Assembly: GCF_003265225.1 (NCBI RefSeq) | Contig: NZ_CP022013.1 | Span: 1,025,001-1,089,000 of the forward strand | From: Mergibacter septicus | GTDB taxonomy: Bacteria > Pseudomonadota > Gammaproteobacteria > Enterobacterales > Pasteurellaceae | Direction of reading: 5' to 3' | DNA length: 64,000 nucleotides | In this document: one piece after another, positions 1 through 13,100 of the stretch | How the letters are laid out: every line of letters begins with the position of its first letter | How positions within the stretch are numbered: the stretch's first letter is position 1 | Notes under the pieces: generated by a model | Told to the model about the DNA's origin: nothing | What the model saw: only the letters and a program-made list of their open reading frames with translations | Databases searched by the model: none | Program-made: the position numbers and the translations under genes

Positions 1-31
1 ACGCTTGACGAATTGGACGGTGGCTTGACAT
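1..31 (-). CDS. Start of an unidentified gene running off the left edge (partial)
   Basis: An ATG at 31-29 on the minus strand is preceded by a good ribosome binding site (GGAAAAG, about 3 bases before it) and opens a frame reading MSSHRPIRQA to the window edge. Only ten codons are visible, so the product cannot be identified. The call rests on start-codon context alone. The roughly 125 bases between it and the tal terminator are AT-rich and probably hold its promoter. Confidence 0.45.
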   Translation of the reverse strand, partial: MSSHRPIRQA

Positions 32-158
32 ATCTTTTCCTTCTCTAGAATAAAAATAGTGGTTAAGGATAAAACAAAGTAAAGATTAAAAATAGAGAAA
101 AAATGAAAATTTTATGCAAAGAAATAGTGGTTATTGATCACTCAATAAATAATAAAAA

Positions 159-200
159 ACCGTTCTCTTAAGCCTAATAAAATATCTTTAAGAGAACGGT
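159..200 (-). terminator. Rho-independent terminator of tal
   Basis: A perfect 13-bp inverted repeat (159-171 and 188-200) is followed on the minus strand by a run of six T. It lies just downstream of the tal stop codon. Confidence 0.85.
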
Positions 201-232
201 TGGGTTTATCTCAAAACTTGGAGATTAATAAA

Positions 233-1183
233 TTATAATTTTTCGCTGAGCATTGTTTCTAATTTTTCAATATCCAATGCAAATTTACGGATACCTTCTG
301 CCAATTTTTCTACTGCCATTGGATCTAAATTATGTTGCCAATAAAACTCAGCTTCACTCATTGCGGTAGGACGAGCTAAAACTTCACCTTGATAATTTAA
401 TTTCACTGGTAATTCAGCTGTGCTTTCTTCCAACTCTTTTAACAGTGCAGGAGAAATAGTTAAACGATCACACCCCGCTAATTCAGTAATTTCACCGATG
501 TTACGGAAACTTGCTCCCATAACAACTGTGTTATAACCATACTGTTTGTAGTAATTATAAATTTTCGTTACTGAGATTACTCCCGGGTCTTCACTTGGTG
601 CAAACTCTTTTTTCTCACCATTCGCTTTATACCAATCTAAAATACGTCCAACGAAAGGAGAGATGAGATACACACCCGCTTCAGCACAAGCCCGAGCTTG
701 AGCTTGAGAGAATAACAAGGTTAAATTACAATTAATTCCTTCTTTTTCAAGAATCTCTGCCGCTTTAATACCTTGCCAAGTTGAAGCGATCTTAATCAAG
801 ATACGTTCATTTGCAACGCCTGCTTCATTATAAAGTGCAACTAATTTGCGAGCTTTTTCAACAGTTGCTGCGGTATCATATGACAGACGTGCATCTACTT
901 CAGTCGAAATACGTCCGGGAACAAACTTTAAGATCTCTAACCCGATATTGACTGCTAGTTTATCTTCAGCATCAATTAACTGCTGTGCTTTATCTGTACT
1001 TTTACTCTTGGCATAAGCTACTGCATCATCAATTAAAGCAGCATATTGTGGTAACGCTGCAGCACTTAAAATTAATGATGGATTGGTTGTCGCATCTTGC
1101 GGTTGATATTTTTTAATCGCTTCAATATCACCTGTATCGGCAACAACAACTGTCATACTGCGTAAAACATCTAATTGGCTCAT
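233..1183 (-). CDS. tal: Transaldolase
   Basis: Transaldolase of the non-oxidative pentose phosphate pathway. It transfers a dihydroxyacetone unit from sedoheptulose 7-phosphate to glyceraldehyde 3-phosphate in the cytoplasm. The 316 residues match TalA/TalB full length. The Schiff-base lysine is K131 in the motif ILIKIAST, and the family motif TTNPSL is at 32-37. The ATG has the ribosome binding site GAGGG. The gene is monocistronic with its own terminator downstream and is divergent from lptD across a 279-base AT-rich spacer. Nothing is unusual about it. Confidence 0.97.
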   Translation of the reverse strand: MSQLDVLRSMTVVVADTGDIEAIKKYQPQDATTNPSLILSAAALPQYAALIDDAVAYAKSKSTDKAQQLIDAEDKLAVNIGLEILKFVPGRISTEVDARLSYDTAATVEKARKLVALYNEAGVANERILIKIASTWQGIKAAEILEKEGINCNLTLLFSQAQARACAEAGVYLISPFVGRILDWYKANGEKKEFAPSEDPGVISVTKIYNYYKQYGYNTVVMGASFRNIGEITELAGCDRLTISPALLKELEESTAELPVKLNYQGEVLARPTAMSEAEFYWQHNLDPMAVEKLAEGIRKFALDIEKLETMLSEKL

Positions 1184-1462
1184 TTGCTTTCCCTCAATCT
1201 ATTTACACCATAAGGTGGCTACTCTTTATCAATATGATAATTTCTATTTTTAGAAATTATCACCAACAAAATACATCATTCTCTCTTTCAGATAATAGCA
1301 TAGAAAACCTTACTTAGTCGTTATCTATTTTATTCATCATAAAATGGAAATAATCCATTGTTATCATACGATTAAGTTAAAAATCACAATTCCAATGCTT
1401 TTAGCCCAATTTTCGGTATAATAACTAAATTACTCTTTTTTTATCTATAAAATAAAAAACGA

Positions 1463-3775
1463 ATGAAAAAACAGCTATCGACTTTTTTAACTTTCGCTAT
1501 TTCTGGTGCTTTGTACGCAAATCAAGCTAAAGCGGATTTACAACAACAGTGTTTATTAGGCGTTCCGCATTTTACAGGTACAGTGATCGATGCCGATCCA
1601 AATAGTTTACCGATCTATATTGATGCAGATAAAGCTCAACTCACACAACCTCAAGGGTTTTATCAAGGAAAAGTTATTGTTGAACAAGGCAATAAAAAAC
1701 TCACAACCGATTATCTTGAATTAACCCAAATCAAACTTAAAAATGGTGATCTTCAACGTACTGCAACCATTCAAGGGGACTTTGACTATCAAGATAATTT
1801 AATTCTGTTTAAAGGAAAAAATGCAAAGTTTAATTTAAATACCCAAGATACTGAAGTAGGGCAAAGCAGTTATCACTTAGTCGATCGACAAGGTCGGGGT
1901 AGTGCGGAACAAGCTAAATTGTCTTCGGGACTACGTATTCTAAAGAATGCCAGTTTTACCTCTTGTTTACCCAATGATAATGCGTGGAAAATTAAAGCCT
2001 CAGAGATGACCCAACATATCAAAGAAGAATATGTTGATTTATGGAATGCGGTTTTCTATGTTAAAGATGTTCCTGTTTTCTATTTCCCTTATTTACAATT
2101 CCCTATCGGAGATAAACGCCGTTCTGGTCTATTGATTCCAACCATCGGATCAAGTAATAAGAGTGGTTATTATTATGCCCAACCAATTTATTGGAATATT
2201 GCTCCCAATTATGATCTAACCTTAATCCCCAAATATATGACCAAAAATGGATTACAATTACAAGCAGAAACTCGTTATCTAAATATGTTAGGTAATGGTC
2301 TTATTGCAGGGGAATATCTAAAACACGATCGGTTATCAACAAATAATACAAATCGTCCTAGGTATTTATTTTATTGGAAAAACAATGGTTCATTAGCACA
2401 TAATTGGCGCTTTAAAATTGATTATACGAAAGTGAGTGACAAAAATTATTTTACTGATTTTAGCTCACCTTACGGTAATAGCACTGATGGATATGCTGTA
2501 CAGAATTTTGAAACTAGCTACTATCAACCAAACTATCGGCTATCAATCTCAGCAACCCAATTTCAACTCTTTGAAAATATTAATGTATCGCCATACTATA
2601 CATTACCAAAAATAAATTTTAATTATTATCGTGATAATCTCTTTACCTCCCCAATTAACTTTTCACTTTTTTCTCAAGCCGTTCAATTTAAAAATAATAA
2701 AATTGAAATGCCTACGGCGTGGCGTTTTCACTTTGAACCAAGTTTGACTTTGCCTTTAGTATCCAATTATGGGCGTGCAAATATCGAAACAAAACTCTAC
2801 ACCACACACTACCAACAAAAAAAAGGGCAAGCAACAACTGCTACCGATATTGCAAAAACAGTCAATCGTGTGGTACCTGAAGTAAAAATAGATCTAAGTA
2901 CGGTTTTAACTTCAGATCAACTTCTTAATACAGGCTATATTCAAACGCTTGAACCACAGGTGCAGTACCTTTACCGTCCATATCGAGATCAAAGTAAAAT
3001 AGGTAATTTTGATTCGGTTTTATTACAACAAGATTACTATTCTCTTTTTAATGATCGTCGTTATAGTGGCTTAGATCGTATTGCATCAGCAAATCAAGTT
3101 TCTCTTGGTTTTACCACGCGTTTCTATGATGCACAAGCGAATGAACGTTTAAACTTATCTCTAGGGCAAATTTATTACCTCAAACCTGCCAGAATTGATG
3201 ATAACCCTAAAAATAATACTCAAGAAAAAATTTCATCGTGGTCAATTCAATCTAATTGGAAAATCAATGATAAGTGGAATTGGTACGGTAGTTATCAATA
3301 CGACCCTCAATTACACGAAACCTCTCTGATTAATAGTGCCTTAGAATATCGACCAAGAAAAAATAATCTCATTCAAATTGGTTATCGTTATGCAAGCCAA
3401 AAATATATTGATCAGAATTTTAGTAAAGGGTTTAACCAATATCGTCAACGTATTCAACAATTAGGACTGGTTACAGGCTGGCAAATCAATGATAACTGGG
3501 CTATTGTAGGGCATTATTATCAAGATCTAGCGATTAAGAAACCAGTAGAACAATACTTAGGCGTTCAATACAGTAGTTGTTGCTGGAGTTTTGATATTGG
3601 TTTTCAACGCAATCTAACCGCACCACCAGAAAATCAAAACCCACATAAAGTATATTATAATCGCTCTTTTGGAATTACCTTTCGTTTAACAGGTTTTGGT
3701 AATAATAACAGTAATATACCTAAGATGTTGGAGACTGGCATTATTCCTTACCATAACCAATTTAGTCGATATTAA
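1463..3775 (+). CDS. lptD: LPS-assembly outer membrane protein LptD
   Basis: Outer membrane beta-barrel that, with the lipoprotein LptE, inserts lipopolysaccharide into the outer leaflet. It has a Sec signal peptide (residues 1-24, cleavage after AKA), an OstA/LptA-like periplasmic beta-jellyroll domain (about 45-190) and a large C-terminal barrel rich in Tyr/Asn strands. Cysteines C30 and C168 and an adjacent Cys pair in the SSCCW segment near the C-terminus fit the inter-domain disulfides known for LptD. The 770 residues are close to other Pasteurellaceae LptD. A TATAAT box at 1417-1422 is a plausible -10, but no convincing -35 is seen. The usual surA/pdxA neighbours are absent. Confidence 0.95.
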   Translation: MKKQLSTFLTFAISGALYANQAKADLQQQCLLGVPHFTGTVIDADPNSLPIYIDADKAQLTQPQGFYQGKVIVEQGNKKLTTDYLELTQIKLKNGDLQRTATIQGDFDYQDNLILFKGKNAKFNLNTQDTEVGQSSYHLVDRQGRGSAEQAKLSSGLRILKNASFTSCLPNDNAWKIKASEMTQHIKEEYVDLWNAVFYVKDVPVFYFPYLQFPIGDKRRSGLLIPTIGSSNKSGYYYAQPIYWNIAPNYDLTLIPKYMTKNGLQLQAETRYLNMLGNGLIAGEYLKHDRLSTNNTNRPRYLFYWKNNGSLAHNWRFKIDYTKVSDKNYFTDFSSPYGNSTDGYAVQNFETSYYQPNYRLSISATQFQLFENINVSPYYTLPKINFNYYRDNLFTSPINFSLFSQAVQFKNNKIEMPTAWRFHFEPSLTLPLVSNYGRANIETKLYTTHYQQKKGQATTATDIAKTVNRVVPEVKIDLSTVLTSDQLLNTGYIQTLEPQVQYLYRPYRDQSKIGNFDSVLLQQDYYSLFNDRRYSGLDRIASANQVSLGFTTRFYDAQANERLNLSLGQIYYLKPARIDDNPKNNTQEKISSWSIQSNWKINDKWNWYGSYQYDPQLHETSLINSALEYRPRKNNLIQIGYRYASQKYIDQNFSKGFNQYRQRIQQLGLVTGWQINDNWAIVGHYYQDLAIKKPVEQYLGVQYSSCCWSFDIGFQRNLTAPPENQNPHKVYYNRSFGITFRLTGFGNNNSNIPKMLETGIIPYHNQFSRY

Positions 3776-3793
3776 TCTCATTTAGCCTTGCAA

Positions 3794-3820
3794 AACCGAA
3801 TCAACTAGATTCGGTTTTTT
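3794..3820 (+). terminator. Rho-independent terminator of lptD
   Basis: A 9-bp perfect stem (AACCGAATC/GATTCGGTT) with a 5-base loop and a T6 run lies 18 bases after the lptD stop codon. Confidence 0.85.
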
Positions 3821-4025
3821 GCGCTTGAAATAAAAATACCAGCACCTTTTACTATCACCACCAACTTCCCCCTTTCCTGCTTAAAAATAAGAAAACATAA
3901 CCAAAACACCATCCTATCTGTGGGTAAAACGCCTTAATCTCCCTCCTAACTAATTATGCTCTTACGTAAAAAATCAGGTATAATGTCGCTATTTTTGGCA
4001 AAATTTTTAGATAATTTGAGGTTTT

Positions 4026-5531
4026 ATGACACCAGTAGTCGCCCTTGTTGGTCGTCCTAATGTAGGAAAATCAACCTTATTTAACCGCTTAACACGCACA
4101 AGAGATGCCCTTGTAGCAGACTTTCCGGGATTAACTCGAGATCGTAAGTATGGCCAAGCTAATATAGCGGGGCAAAATTTTATTGTGATTGATACTGGCG
4201 GGATTGACGGTTCAGAAGAAGGGGTTGAAGAAAAAATGGCTGAACAATCGTTACTAGCGATTGAAGAAGCAGATATTGTACTCTTTCTTGTTGATGCTCG
4301 TGCAGGTTTAACCCCTGCTGATATTGGGATTGCAAATCATCTTCGCCAACGTCAGAAAACCACTATTGTTGTTGCAAATAAAACCGATGGAATTGATGCA
4401 GATTCACATTGTGCAGAATTTTATCAACTTGGTTTAGGTAATATTGAACAAATTGCAGCAGTACAAGGTCGTGGGGTTACTCAACTAATGGAAAAAGTAC
4501 TTTCCCCATTAATCATAGAAGCGGAAAATGAAGCAATACCAGAAAATAGTAAAGAAGATGAACTATGGGAAACAGATTTCGACTTCAATAATGAAGAAGA
4601 TGCCGCCTTACTCGATCAAGCATTAGCAGATGAAGAAGAAAACATTGTTAAGAAATCAATAAAAATCGCCATTGTTGGACGACCAAATGTTGGAAAATCA
4701 ACGTTAACCAACCGTATTCTCGGTGAAGATCGAGTGGTCGTTTATGATATGCCGGGAACAACCCGAGATAGTATCTATATTCCAATGGAAAGAGATGGAA
4801 AACAATACACCATTATTGATACCGCAGGGGTTCGGAAACGTGGAAAAGTAACATTAACCATCGAAAAATTTTCAGTCATCAAAACATTACAAGCAATTCA
4901 AGATGCAAATGTTGTCTTACTCACCATTGATGCTCGAGAAGGAATTTCCGATCAAGATCTGTCTCTACTTGGTTTTATCTTAAATGCAGGACGATCTTTA
5001 GTGATTGTAGTCAATAAATGGGACGGCTTAACCCAAGAAATTAAAGATAATATTAAATCAGAACTTGATCGCCGTCTGGACTTTATTGATTTTGCTCGAG
5101 TCCATTTTATTTCTGCTTTACACGGTAGTGGTGTGGGTAATTTATTTGATTCGGTAGAAGAAGCTTATGCTTGTGCAACACAAAAATATTCCACCTCAAT
5201 GCTAACTCGTATTCTACAAATGGCAACGGAGGAACATCAACCACCGATGATGGGGGGACGAAGAATTAAACTAAAATATGCTCACCCGGGTGGTCATAAT
5301 CCACCAATTATCGTCATTCACGGCAACCAAATAGATCGTTTACCTGATTCTTATAAACGTTATCTCTCGAACTACTATCGCCGTAGTCTAAAAATGATTG
5401 GTACGCCAATTCGTATTCAATTCCAAGAAGGAAATAATCCTTTTGCAGGTAAACGCAATACCTTAACGCCAAACCAACTGCGTAAACGCAAACGTTTGAT
5501 GAAATTTATCAAACAAGCGAAGAAAAAATAG
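4026..5531 (+). CDS. der: Ribosome-assembly GTPase Der (EngA)
   Basis: Essential tandem GTPase needed for 50S subunit maturation. Two G domains are visible: the first P-loop GRPNVGKS at 9-16 with DTGG, the second GRPNVGKS near 218 with DTAG and NKWD. A C-terminal KH-like domain and a basic tail ([16 protein letters not shown]) follow. An acidic linker (about 170-205, rich in E and D) separates the two G domains, as usual in gammaproteobacterial Der. The 501 residues are full length. The preceding 250-base gap holds the lptD terminator and a TATAAT box at 3979-3984. Confidence 0.97.
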   Translation: MTPVVALVGRPNVGKSTLFNRLTRTRDALVADFPGLTRDRKYGQANIAGQNFIVIDTGGIDGSEEGVEEKMAEQSLLAIEEADIVLFLVDARAGLTPADIGIANHLRQRQKTTIVVANKTDGIDADSHCAEFYQLGLGNIEQIAAVQGRGVTQLMEKVLSPLIIEAENEAIPENSKEDELWETDFDFNNEEDAALLDQALADEEENIVKKSIKIAIVGRPNVGKSTLTNRILGEDRVVVYDMPGTTRDSIYIPMERDGKQYTIIDTAGVRKRGKVTLTIEKFSVIKTLQAIQDANVVLLTIDAREGISDQDLSLLGFILNAGRSLVIVVNKWDGLTQEIKDNIKSELDRRLDFIDFARVHFISALHGSGVGNLFDSVEEAYACATQKYSTSMLTRILQMATEEHQPPMMGGRRIKLKYAHPGGHNPPIIVIHGNQIDRLPDSYKRYLSNYYRRSLKMIGTPIRIQFQEGNNPFAGKRNTLTPNQLRKRKRLMKFIKQAKKK

Positions 5532-5547
5532 AACAAATAAAACAAAA

Positions 5548-5571
5548 AAACCGCACTTTAACGTGCGGTTT
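5548..5571. terminator. Bidirectional terminator between der and hemA, containing a DNA uptake core
   Basis: A 9-bp perfect stem (AAACCGCAC/GTGCGGTTT) is flanked by A and T runs between the convergent der and hemA genes. The left arm includes ACCGCACTT (5550-5558), the reverse complement of the Haemophilus uptake core AAGTGCGGT. Use of uptake sequences as terminator stems is well known in this family. Confidence 0.85.
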
Positions 5572-5593
5572 TTATTACGAAAAATATTTATTC

Positions 5594-6892
5594 TTACTTA
5601 TCATCTAACCCTAGGCTTTTTGAAAAAATTTGTAAGCCTGTCGTATCCCCTACTTTCACCATTTCCTGCATTGCATTGGTCGGGATATGAAGTAACCGAT
5701 TCATTAATTTATAACTCAATTCTTTGATTACCTTTTCACTATCCTGTCCCTGCTGTAAAGCACTGATTGCCTTTTCAACTAAGCCTAAACGTACTTGCTC
5801 TGCTTGTTGGCGATAGTTTTTAATTAAACTTGAAGATTGGTGTAGTTTTAGCCATAAGAAAAAATCTTGACATTCTTCAGTAATAATCGCTTCAGCTTGC
5901 AGTGAAGCTTGTTCCCGTTGGGCTAAATTATGTTGAATAATATTGTGAAGATCATCAACACTATAATAATAAACGGCATCAACCTGCTCTACTTTTGGAT
6001 CAACATCTCTTGGTACAGCAATATCAACAATTAACATTGGATCAAAACGGCGTTTTTTTTGGGCTTTTTCGACCATATCTTGGCTAATTAAACTGTGCGG
6101 ACTTCCAGTTGATGTAATCACAATATCCGCTAAGTCTAGCCCTTGTTGTAACTGATCTAAGCTTAAAACATCCATTTGCCCTAATTGATCGGACAACGCC
6201 TGTGCTTTTTCTACTGTTCGGTTAGCAATCATAATATGCTTAGCTCCGTGACGAAAAAGATGGCGTGCTACCAATTCAATGGTTTCCCCTGCACCGACTA
6301 ATAAAATGCGTAAACGATTAAAACTATCAAAAATTTGGCGTGCTAGGCTACAAGCAGCGTAAGCCACTGACACTGCACTACCACCGATCTCAGTTTCAGT
6401 TCTTATTCGTTTTGCAACAGAAAATGTTTTTTGAAATACACGGGATAATTCGGTTGAAAGCGGTAAATTATTCTGCTGGTAATAATTTTCACTAAACTGA
6501 AACGCTTGCTTTACCTGTCCTAAAATTTGAGGTTCTCCTAAAATTAAAGAATCTAAACCACAAGCTACTCGCATTAAATGGCTAACTGCTTGTTGATTTT
6601 GTTTTAGATATAAGCTATCGGTCAATTCTGTTGGGGCTAACTGATGAAGTTGTGCAAACCATTGCTGACACTTTGCCAACCATTCTTGATTATGATGATG
6701 AGATTCTGATGGGGAAATATCTTTGTTGTGTAGATAAACTTCTGTACGATTACAGGTTGAGATAATCACCGCATTGGCTATGCCTTGTAACTGTTGTAAA
6801 GCTATTTGACGTTTTTCATCATCAAACACAACCTTTTCACGTAATTCAACACTTGCGGTTTTATGGTTAATTCCCAACACTAAAATTGTCAT
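5594..6892 (-). CDS. hemA: Glutamyl-tRNA reductase
   Basis: First committed step of the C5 tetrapyrrole pathway: NADPH-dependent reduction of glutamyl-tRNA(Glu) to glutamate-1-semialdehyde. The catalytic cysteine is C47 in STCNRTEVY. The N-terminal catalytic domain carries the [10 protein letters not shown] motif, followed by a Rossmann NADPH domain ([16 protein letters not shown]) and a C-terminal helical dimerisation domain. The 432 residues are normal. The upstream 296 bases hold an AT-rich promoter region and the terminator of the adhesin gene. Confidence 0.97.
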   Translation of the reverse strand: MTILVLGINHKTASVELREKVVFDDEKRQIALQQLQGIANAVIISTCNRTEVYLHNKDISPSESHHHNQEWLAKCQQWFAQLHQLAPTELTDSLYLKQNQQAVSHLMRVACGLDSLILGEPQILGQVKQAFQFSENYYQQNNLPLSTELSRVFQKTFSVAKRIRTETEIGGSAVSVAYAACSLARQIFDSFNRLRILLVGAGETIELVARHLFRHGAKHIMIANRTVEKAQALSDQLGQMDVLSLDQLQQGLDLADIVITSTGSPHSLISQDMVEKAQKKRRFDPMLIVDIAVPRDVDPKVEQVDAVYYYSVDDLHNIIQHNLAQREQASLQAEAIITEECQDFFLWLKLHQSSSLIKNYRQQAEQVRLGLVEKAISALQQGQDSEKVIKELSYKLMNRLLHIPTNAMQEMVKVGDTTGLQIFSKSLGLDDK

Positions 6893-7117
6893 ATAATTGT
6901 TCCAACTTCGGGTTGCCCCGTCCCCACTAAACTAGAAAAATAAAAATAATCAAGAAAATAAACTGCTTAATTTTAAAGAATTACCAATTTGGTCGCAAAC
7001 GAAAAACCGTGAAAAATTGATCTTATCGGTAAAACCTACCTATTATTCATTAAATTTTCATATTTGACCTAAAATAGAACAGCATTCTACTTTCGTTTTT
7101 CACAGCACATTTCAAAT

Positions 7118-7150
7118 AAAAAAGACGGGATATCGTTTCACCGTCTTTTA
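7118..7150 (-). terminator. Rho-independent terminator of the adhesin gene
   Basis: A 9-bp perfect stem (AAAAGACGG at 7120-7128, CCGTCTTTT at 7141-7149) is followed on the minus strand by a T-rich run. It sits about 40 bases after the adhesin stop codon. Confidence 0.85.
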
Positions 7151-7188
7151 AACAAGATCTGTAATCAATTATTTAAACTGTAATATCA

Positions 7189-10100
7189 TTACCATTGATA
7201 ACCAACACCAACGCCTCCAGTAAAATCACCTTGACTATTTGAACTTCCCGTCAGTTTCAAGACAATTTTGCCATTATCTGAGATTTTTGAGACACCAACC
7301 GCAACGGCACTCTGCCCCTTATACGAACCACCCGCAATTGCAATCATTGATTTTCCCGGAATATACGCCTGTGGCAAACTACCTGTTGCAACTGCACCAG
7401 CAATCCCAGCACGATATTCATTCCGATTTTTATTGCTTTGCTTATTCAATTCATTAATTGCATTTGTATTTGCTTTTATGCCTTCAGCATTCGCTTTTAC
7501 AGCAGCTGCCACTTTATTTAACTGCCCAAAATTTACTGCATCTGTTGGTTTAACTCCATCAGCGACCTGCGTTACACGACGGACATTATTATCCGCACCA
7601 AAGGACACTTCACCAATCACATTCACTGCAGCTTCAGAAGCAATGGTAGAGATCTGTTGTAAATCACGCTCATCTAATCTAGCTTGTGCATTACTCCCAA
7701 TTGCTACACTATCTTTATGCGTTACTTCTGCATTTGCACCTAATGCAACCGCTCTTTCAGCACTCTCATCAATTAAGGTATTGCTACCAATTGCAATCGC
7801 TTCTATCGCATTTGCTTGAGCATTACCACCTGTAGCTAAAGCGCCTGCACCTTTGGCTTGTGCAGCTTCTGCATTCCCCTCTTTCGCATTATATTTAAAA
7901 TATTTTGTTCCTTCTTCATTTAAACTAGTTGCGACTTTACTAAAATCACTAAGATTAACCGCAGTCGTTAACGTTGGATCGGTTGAAACCTCAGCAATAT
8001 TATCTCTATTTTCATCAACTAATTCTGCTAATTTAGCAAATATATCAGTATTTTCCGCTGGCTCGTCTTCACCTAAAGTCGGCTCTAAAATACTTTTAAT
8101 CCCACTAATCCCATTTTGATCAATCCTAATCCCATTCTTCATCTCAATTGAATTAAGACCTGTTAAATTTTCTGCTAACTTAACTTTCACACCATTGCCA
8201 TTAGTAACCACTCCGATATTATTTTCGGTTAACTGATTACTATCCGCACCACCTTTAATCTCAAAGGTATCTCCTAGCTGACGCTTTGTGGTTCCATTGT
8301 CCGAAGCAAAACTCAAACCGCCCTCAACTTTTCCTGCTAGATCATCAACTTTCGTATTAACTTCTGAAATTGCACCATCAATCGTATTAGCGGTTGTGCC
8401 ACCTAGATTTTCGACCGTACCATCTGAATTTGTCTCTTTACCGATTAATCCTGCAAGTTGATCACCAGTGATAGCCTGTTTACTCCCTGATTTGATTTCA
8501 CCACCTTTTAGATTATCTAAGATAACGCCATCATTACCCCCTACAAGGGTCAGCTTATCTTTTCCTTCTGCTTTGATTCCAGCAAGATTATTCCCTGTTT
8601 GATCTTTAAAGACTAATTGATGATCTGTTAATTCAGATGAACCTTCTTTGCCCGTAATAGTTACACCATTTTCACTGATAGCCGTGCCTATTCCATCTTT
8701 TCCTTTTACCGTTAAACCATCTTTGTTTAACTTCAGCAGATCATTGTCATTCGCCCCTAAAGTGAGGCTATCTAAGTTAAGATCTTTATTTAGCTGAATA
8801 TTCACAACCCCATTCTTAGCCACTGAAGTTGTAATATTGTTATCACCGTGAAAATCTAACACTCCCTCTTTTAATGAAATACTTTCTTTAACGCCATTAC
8901 CATTTGCTTGGTAAGTTAATGATGCACCACTGATATTCTTATTTAATTCTTCAATCGCACCAGTAATAGTATTTGCATTCGTCCCAGCAATCTTACTACT
9001 AGCGATAAACTGACCATTTTCATCAATACTAATCCCATTGCCTAAAACAGTACCTAAGGAATCAACAATTTGTCGCACCTGATCACCATTAATGGCTTCT
9101 TTACTACCTTGTGCAATTTTACCTGCATTAAGGTTATCTAGCGTAATTCCAACACTACCATTACCTTGTAGCAAGATTTTACCCGTCTCAAATTTTAAGC
9201 CTGCTGTAATCTCATCGCCATTTTTCCCGATTATTCCAGTTGAATCTAATTCTACTCTGCTCCCATTTTTCGTTACTTTGAGCGTTTCAAATGTTGGGGT
9301 TTTAGTTAAGCCAATGGTGAATTTAGTATCATTATCGCTATACCCCACATATAAATTATCGCCAGAAAACCATTGTTCGGAGAACTGTATATCACTGCTA
9401 GCTTTAGCAATAGTCAGGGTTGAACCTAACGCTTTTTCCACCCCAGTTGTTACGCCATCGCTAAACTTATACCCTTTATTTACTGCTGTGATTAAATTAT
9501 CAACTGCAGCTTTTAGTGAGGTTGGGGCGTGAGTAGCACCAGAGCCTTTTACTTCGGCATAGGTTGGCAGATTAGATAAGTCAGGTAAACTATCTGTTCC
9601 CAATACAGCTTTTGTTAATGTATGCAATTGTTTCCCATTGATCGCCTCAGTTGAGGTATTCGAAATCTCACCATCTATAATCCCTGTGATTTTCTTGTTC
9701 CCCAAACTAATACCAGTATCACTAAAACTTAGTATCGTACCATTGCCTGCTATTGAAGTAATACCAGTTAAAGCCGTTTTTAAACTGAATGTCACCTTAC
9801 CACCGTTATTGACACCAGTAGTAATATTCTGATCACCGACAAAGTCTAAACCTTCACTTAATGCAACTGCGATACCTTTTGTTGACGTTGAACCATTTGT
9901 AACTTTATAAGCTAATTTAGTTGCACCTAAATTGTCATTGACATCGGTAATTTTCTGATTTAACTTCGCAATCGCATCGCCAATACTCGTGGCATCTTTA
10001 ACCCCTGCTACATCGGCCTTTGTGGTTAGCTTTTCACCTTCAATTAGCGTAACATTATCACCTAATAAATTTTTCAACGTGGTATAAAGTTGACTACCAT

Positions 10101-13100
10101 TCACTGCTTTATCAGAAGTTGCACTAATTACAGCCCCTTTAACTCCACTGATCGTTTTATCATTTAAACTTAAGCCATCACTATTCAGCGTTAAAGTTGT
10201 TCCATTCCCCATAACTGATTGAATACCTGTTAACGCTGAATTTAATCTAATTTTTATCTTATTATTGTCCATTGAGGTGGTGATATTATCCCCACCTGTA
10301 ATAGCTAAAGTCTCACCTAATGCTTTTTTCACAGTTTGGTTATCATCAGTCGAAAAACTCAAGCCTTTTGCAATTTCAGTGGTATTTTTATTGATATTAC
10401 TTTCATTTGTCGTAATTTTGTCTTTATTTTCAGTAATACCTTGCTGTAATTTGGCTGTTTCAGCTAATTCTTGCACTTTCTCTTTACTTAACGAAAGATC
10501 GAAAGTTTTTACATCACCATTAGTTGTTGTGATTTTCACGCTACTATCGTTACTTGTAACATTCACCGCTTCTTTAGCCAAATTTTTAACCACTGTTTTA
10601 CCGTTTTGGTCGATATTAGCTAGATTTTTATTTGCATAGGTTTCATTTGCATTATCGGCTAAATTATCTAACTTAGTTTTAAGCGTTGATTCTAACTTGA
10701 TTTTTAGACTATTCGCCCCACTTTCTGTGCTAATCCCATTCTCACCAGTAATACTCAGAACACTATCATTGCCTAGTGTAAATTGTTGATTGCCTTCATT
10801 ATCGCCTTTAAATTTAAGAACGGAACTTCCCACATCTAGGAATTTTTTCCAATTATCCTTATTAACGGTTATGCCTTGATTGGTCGCTTTTTCAGGATCA
10901 TCAGCCAATGCAAAAAGCTGTTTTCCTGTTACTGCATCAGTTGAAGCTGTGCTAATCTCTGCATTGGCTAATCCTGTTAGTTTTTTATGATTAATAGATA
11001 AATTATTCCCAGTAAAATCTAGTTCTGGCTTATCACTTCCACCTGAAATTTTATTGAAGATAGGTTCATTTTTAAGTGCAAACGTGAAAGACCCATTTCC
11101 TTTAGCATCTTTAGTATATTCAACAGCTAGGTTCTGCCCACCTTGTCCACCAATCGCTAGGTTGTTATCAGCAGGTTTAAGGGTTAATTTACTGCCTAAA
11201 TATTGAGTCGCTTGGTGTTTATCATTCTCTGCTGTTTGGCTATCACTAAAAATCACCCCTTGATTAACTGTACTAATTAAATTATCAATCGCTTTTTTAA
11301 ACGTGATCGCTTTATCTTGAGTCGTACCATTGGCTTGCTTCAGAGCAACAAAATCGGGTTGAGTAAAACCTTTGTGACCGTAAAATAATGTGATCCCTAA
11401 TTTTTCACTTAAATCAGCTAATTGATCGCCATTAATTGCATCTGTTGATTGCTTAGCGATTGTTCCCCTTGCAACATTCCCCATTACCATTGCAGAACCA
11501 AGTAAAGTTAACGGTTTATTTCCAGTTTTAACTCCACCATTTTCACCTTTCAACGAAATAAGAACATCTTCAGTCGTTGCATCAGGATTTTTTACCCCAA
11601 TTTTAATTTCAACACTATCAGGAATTGGAACTGCACCTTTAATCGGTTCTCCAGTGGTTGTATCAATTGGCACAAATTTATTTTCTTCATTAATCGCCAA
11701 TTTTACTTTTTTTCCATATAACTCTGCGTAATACACCATATTAGGTTCAGTTCTTGCATAATATAAAGCCCGCAACTGTCCCACTGTGGCTACATCGGTA
11801 TCTAATGCACCGGGTGATACGTTGATAATACGGCGTAGCCCTACCTCACCATTACCTTTATCCCCACCACCAACTGAAATAACTCCTGCACTATTATCAA
11901 TTGGTAATTTATAACTTGAACCCGGTGGAACATACCCCTGTAAGGTATTTGCATCTGTTCCACTTAATCGTGGACCATAGGTATTTTCACCCGGTTGATT
12001 TGGGTCATAAAAATATTTAGTGGTTGAACGATACCCTAAAGCAACAGAATTATCCAAGCTTGCATTCGCTTCATTGCCTAATGCAATTGAGCGAGTAGTT
12101 CCCTCTGCAATACTTGCACTTGCACCAATAGCCATTGAGTTTCCAGAATTAGCACCTATTGTTGCACTTTGCCCTATCGCAATGGCATACGGTGAACCCC
12201 CTTTATTATTCCCATCTAATATTGAATCTTTTGCAATGCTAGCATTATCCCCAATAATGACCGAATGTCCTGAACCACCACCTAATTTAGACTCATTCCC
12301 TAAAACAATCGAATTATCAGAACCAATCGCAATCTTAACATCTGTCCCTAATGCTGTTGATTTACTGGATAATACTTTAGCATTGACCCCAATAGCATTA
12401 CTGCTTCCAGAACCTTCGCCAACCAAAGATTTTGCCCCTAAGGCGATTGAATTATCTGCTTTAACAGTCGCAGAAGTCCCACCTGCAAACGCATTTTTTC
12501 CTGTTACATAAGAACCAACGCCTAAACCGATAGAGTTAATCCCGCCACTGCTAACATAGGTGTAAGATCCTAATGCAAAAGAATTATCTGCATCTGCTAA
12601 TGTTGCATATCCAACCGCTAAAGAGTTCTTTTTCACTGCAAAAGATTTATTACCGATAACCACTGCATTTTCAGCTGGTTTTGCTGTTGTACCACCATTA
12701 GATGTCGCTAATTTTTTAATCTCATCATTCCCGATAGTTAGATAAGTATCTCCATCAGTGGTTAAGGGTAATCCATTATCTAAAACGGTTTTTAAACTAT
12801 TATCAAAAGTATTGATCGCAACATCATCATTAGTGCCATTTAAAGAGGTATTTAATTGATTATAATATTCGACTAATTTTGCTGATCTTGAAGTATCAAA
12901 CTTTGCAGCAGCAGCAACATTTGCCCCAATGGCAATCGAGCTTTTCCCTACCGCTTTAGCATTATAACCATACGCTACCGTACCTTGATTAGAGGCTTCA
13001 GTACGGTTTCCGATTGCAACTGAGTTACCAGCAAATACCCGTGAGCGTTCTCCTATTGCCGTCCCACCTTTCGCATCACTCGCCACAAAGGCTTGAATCC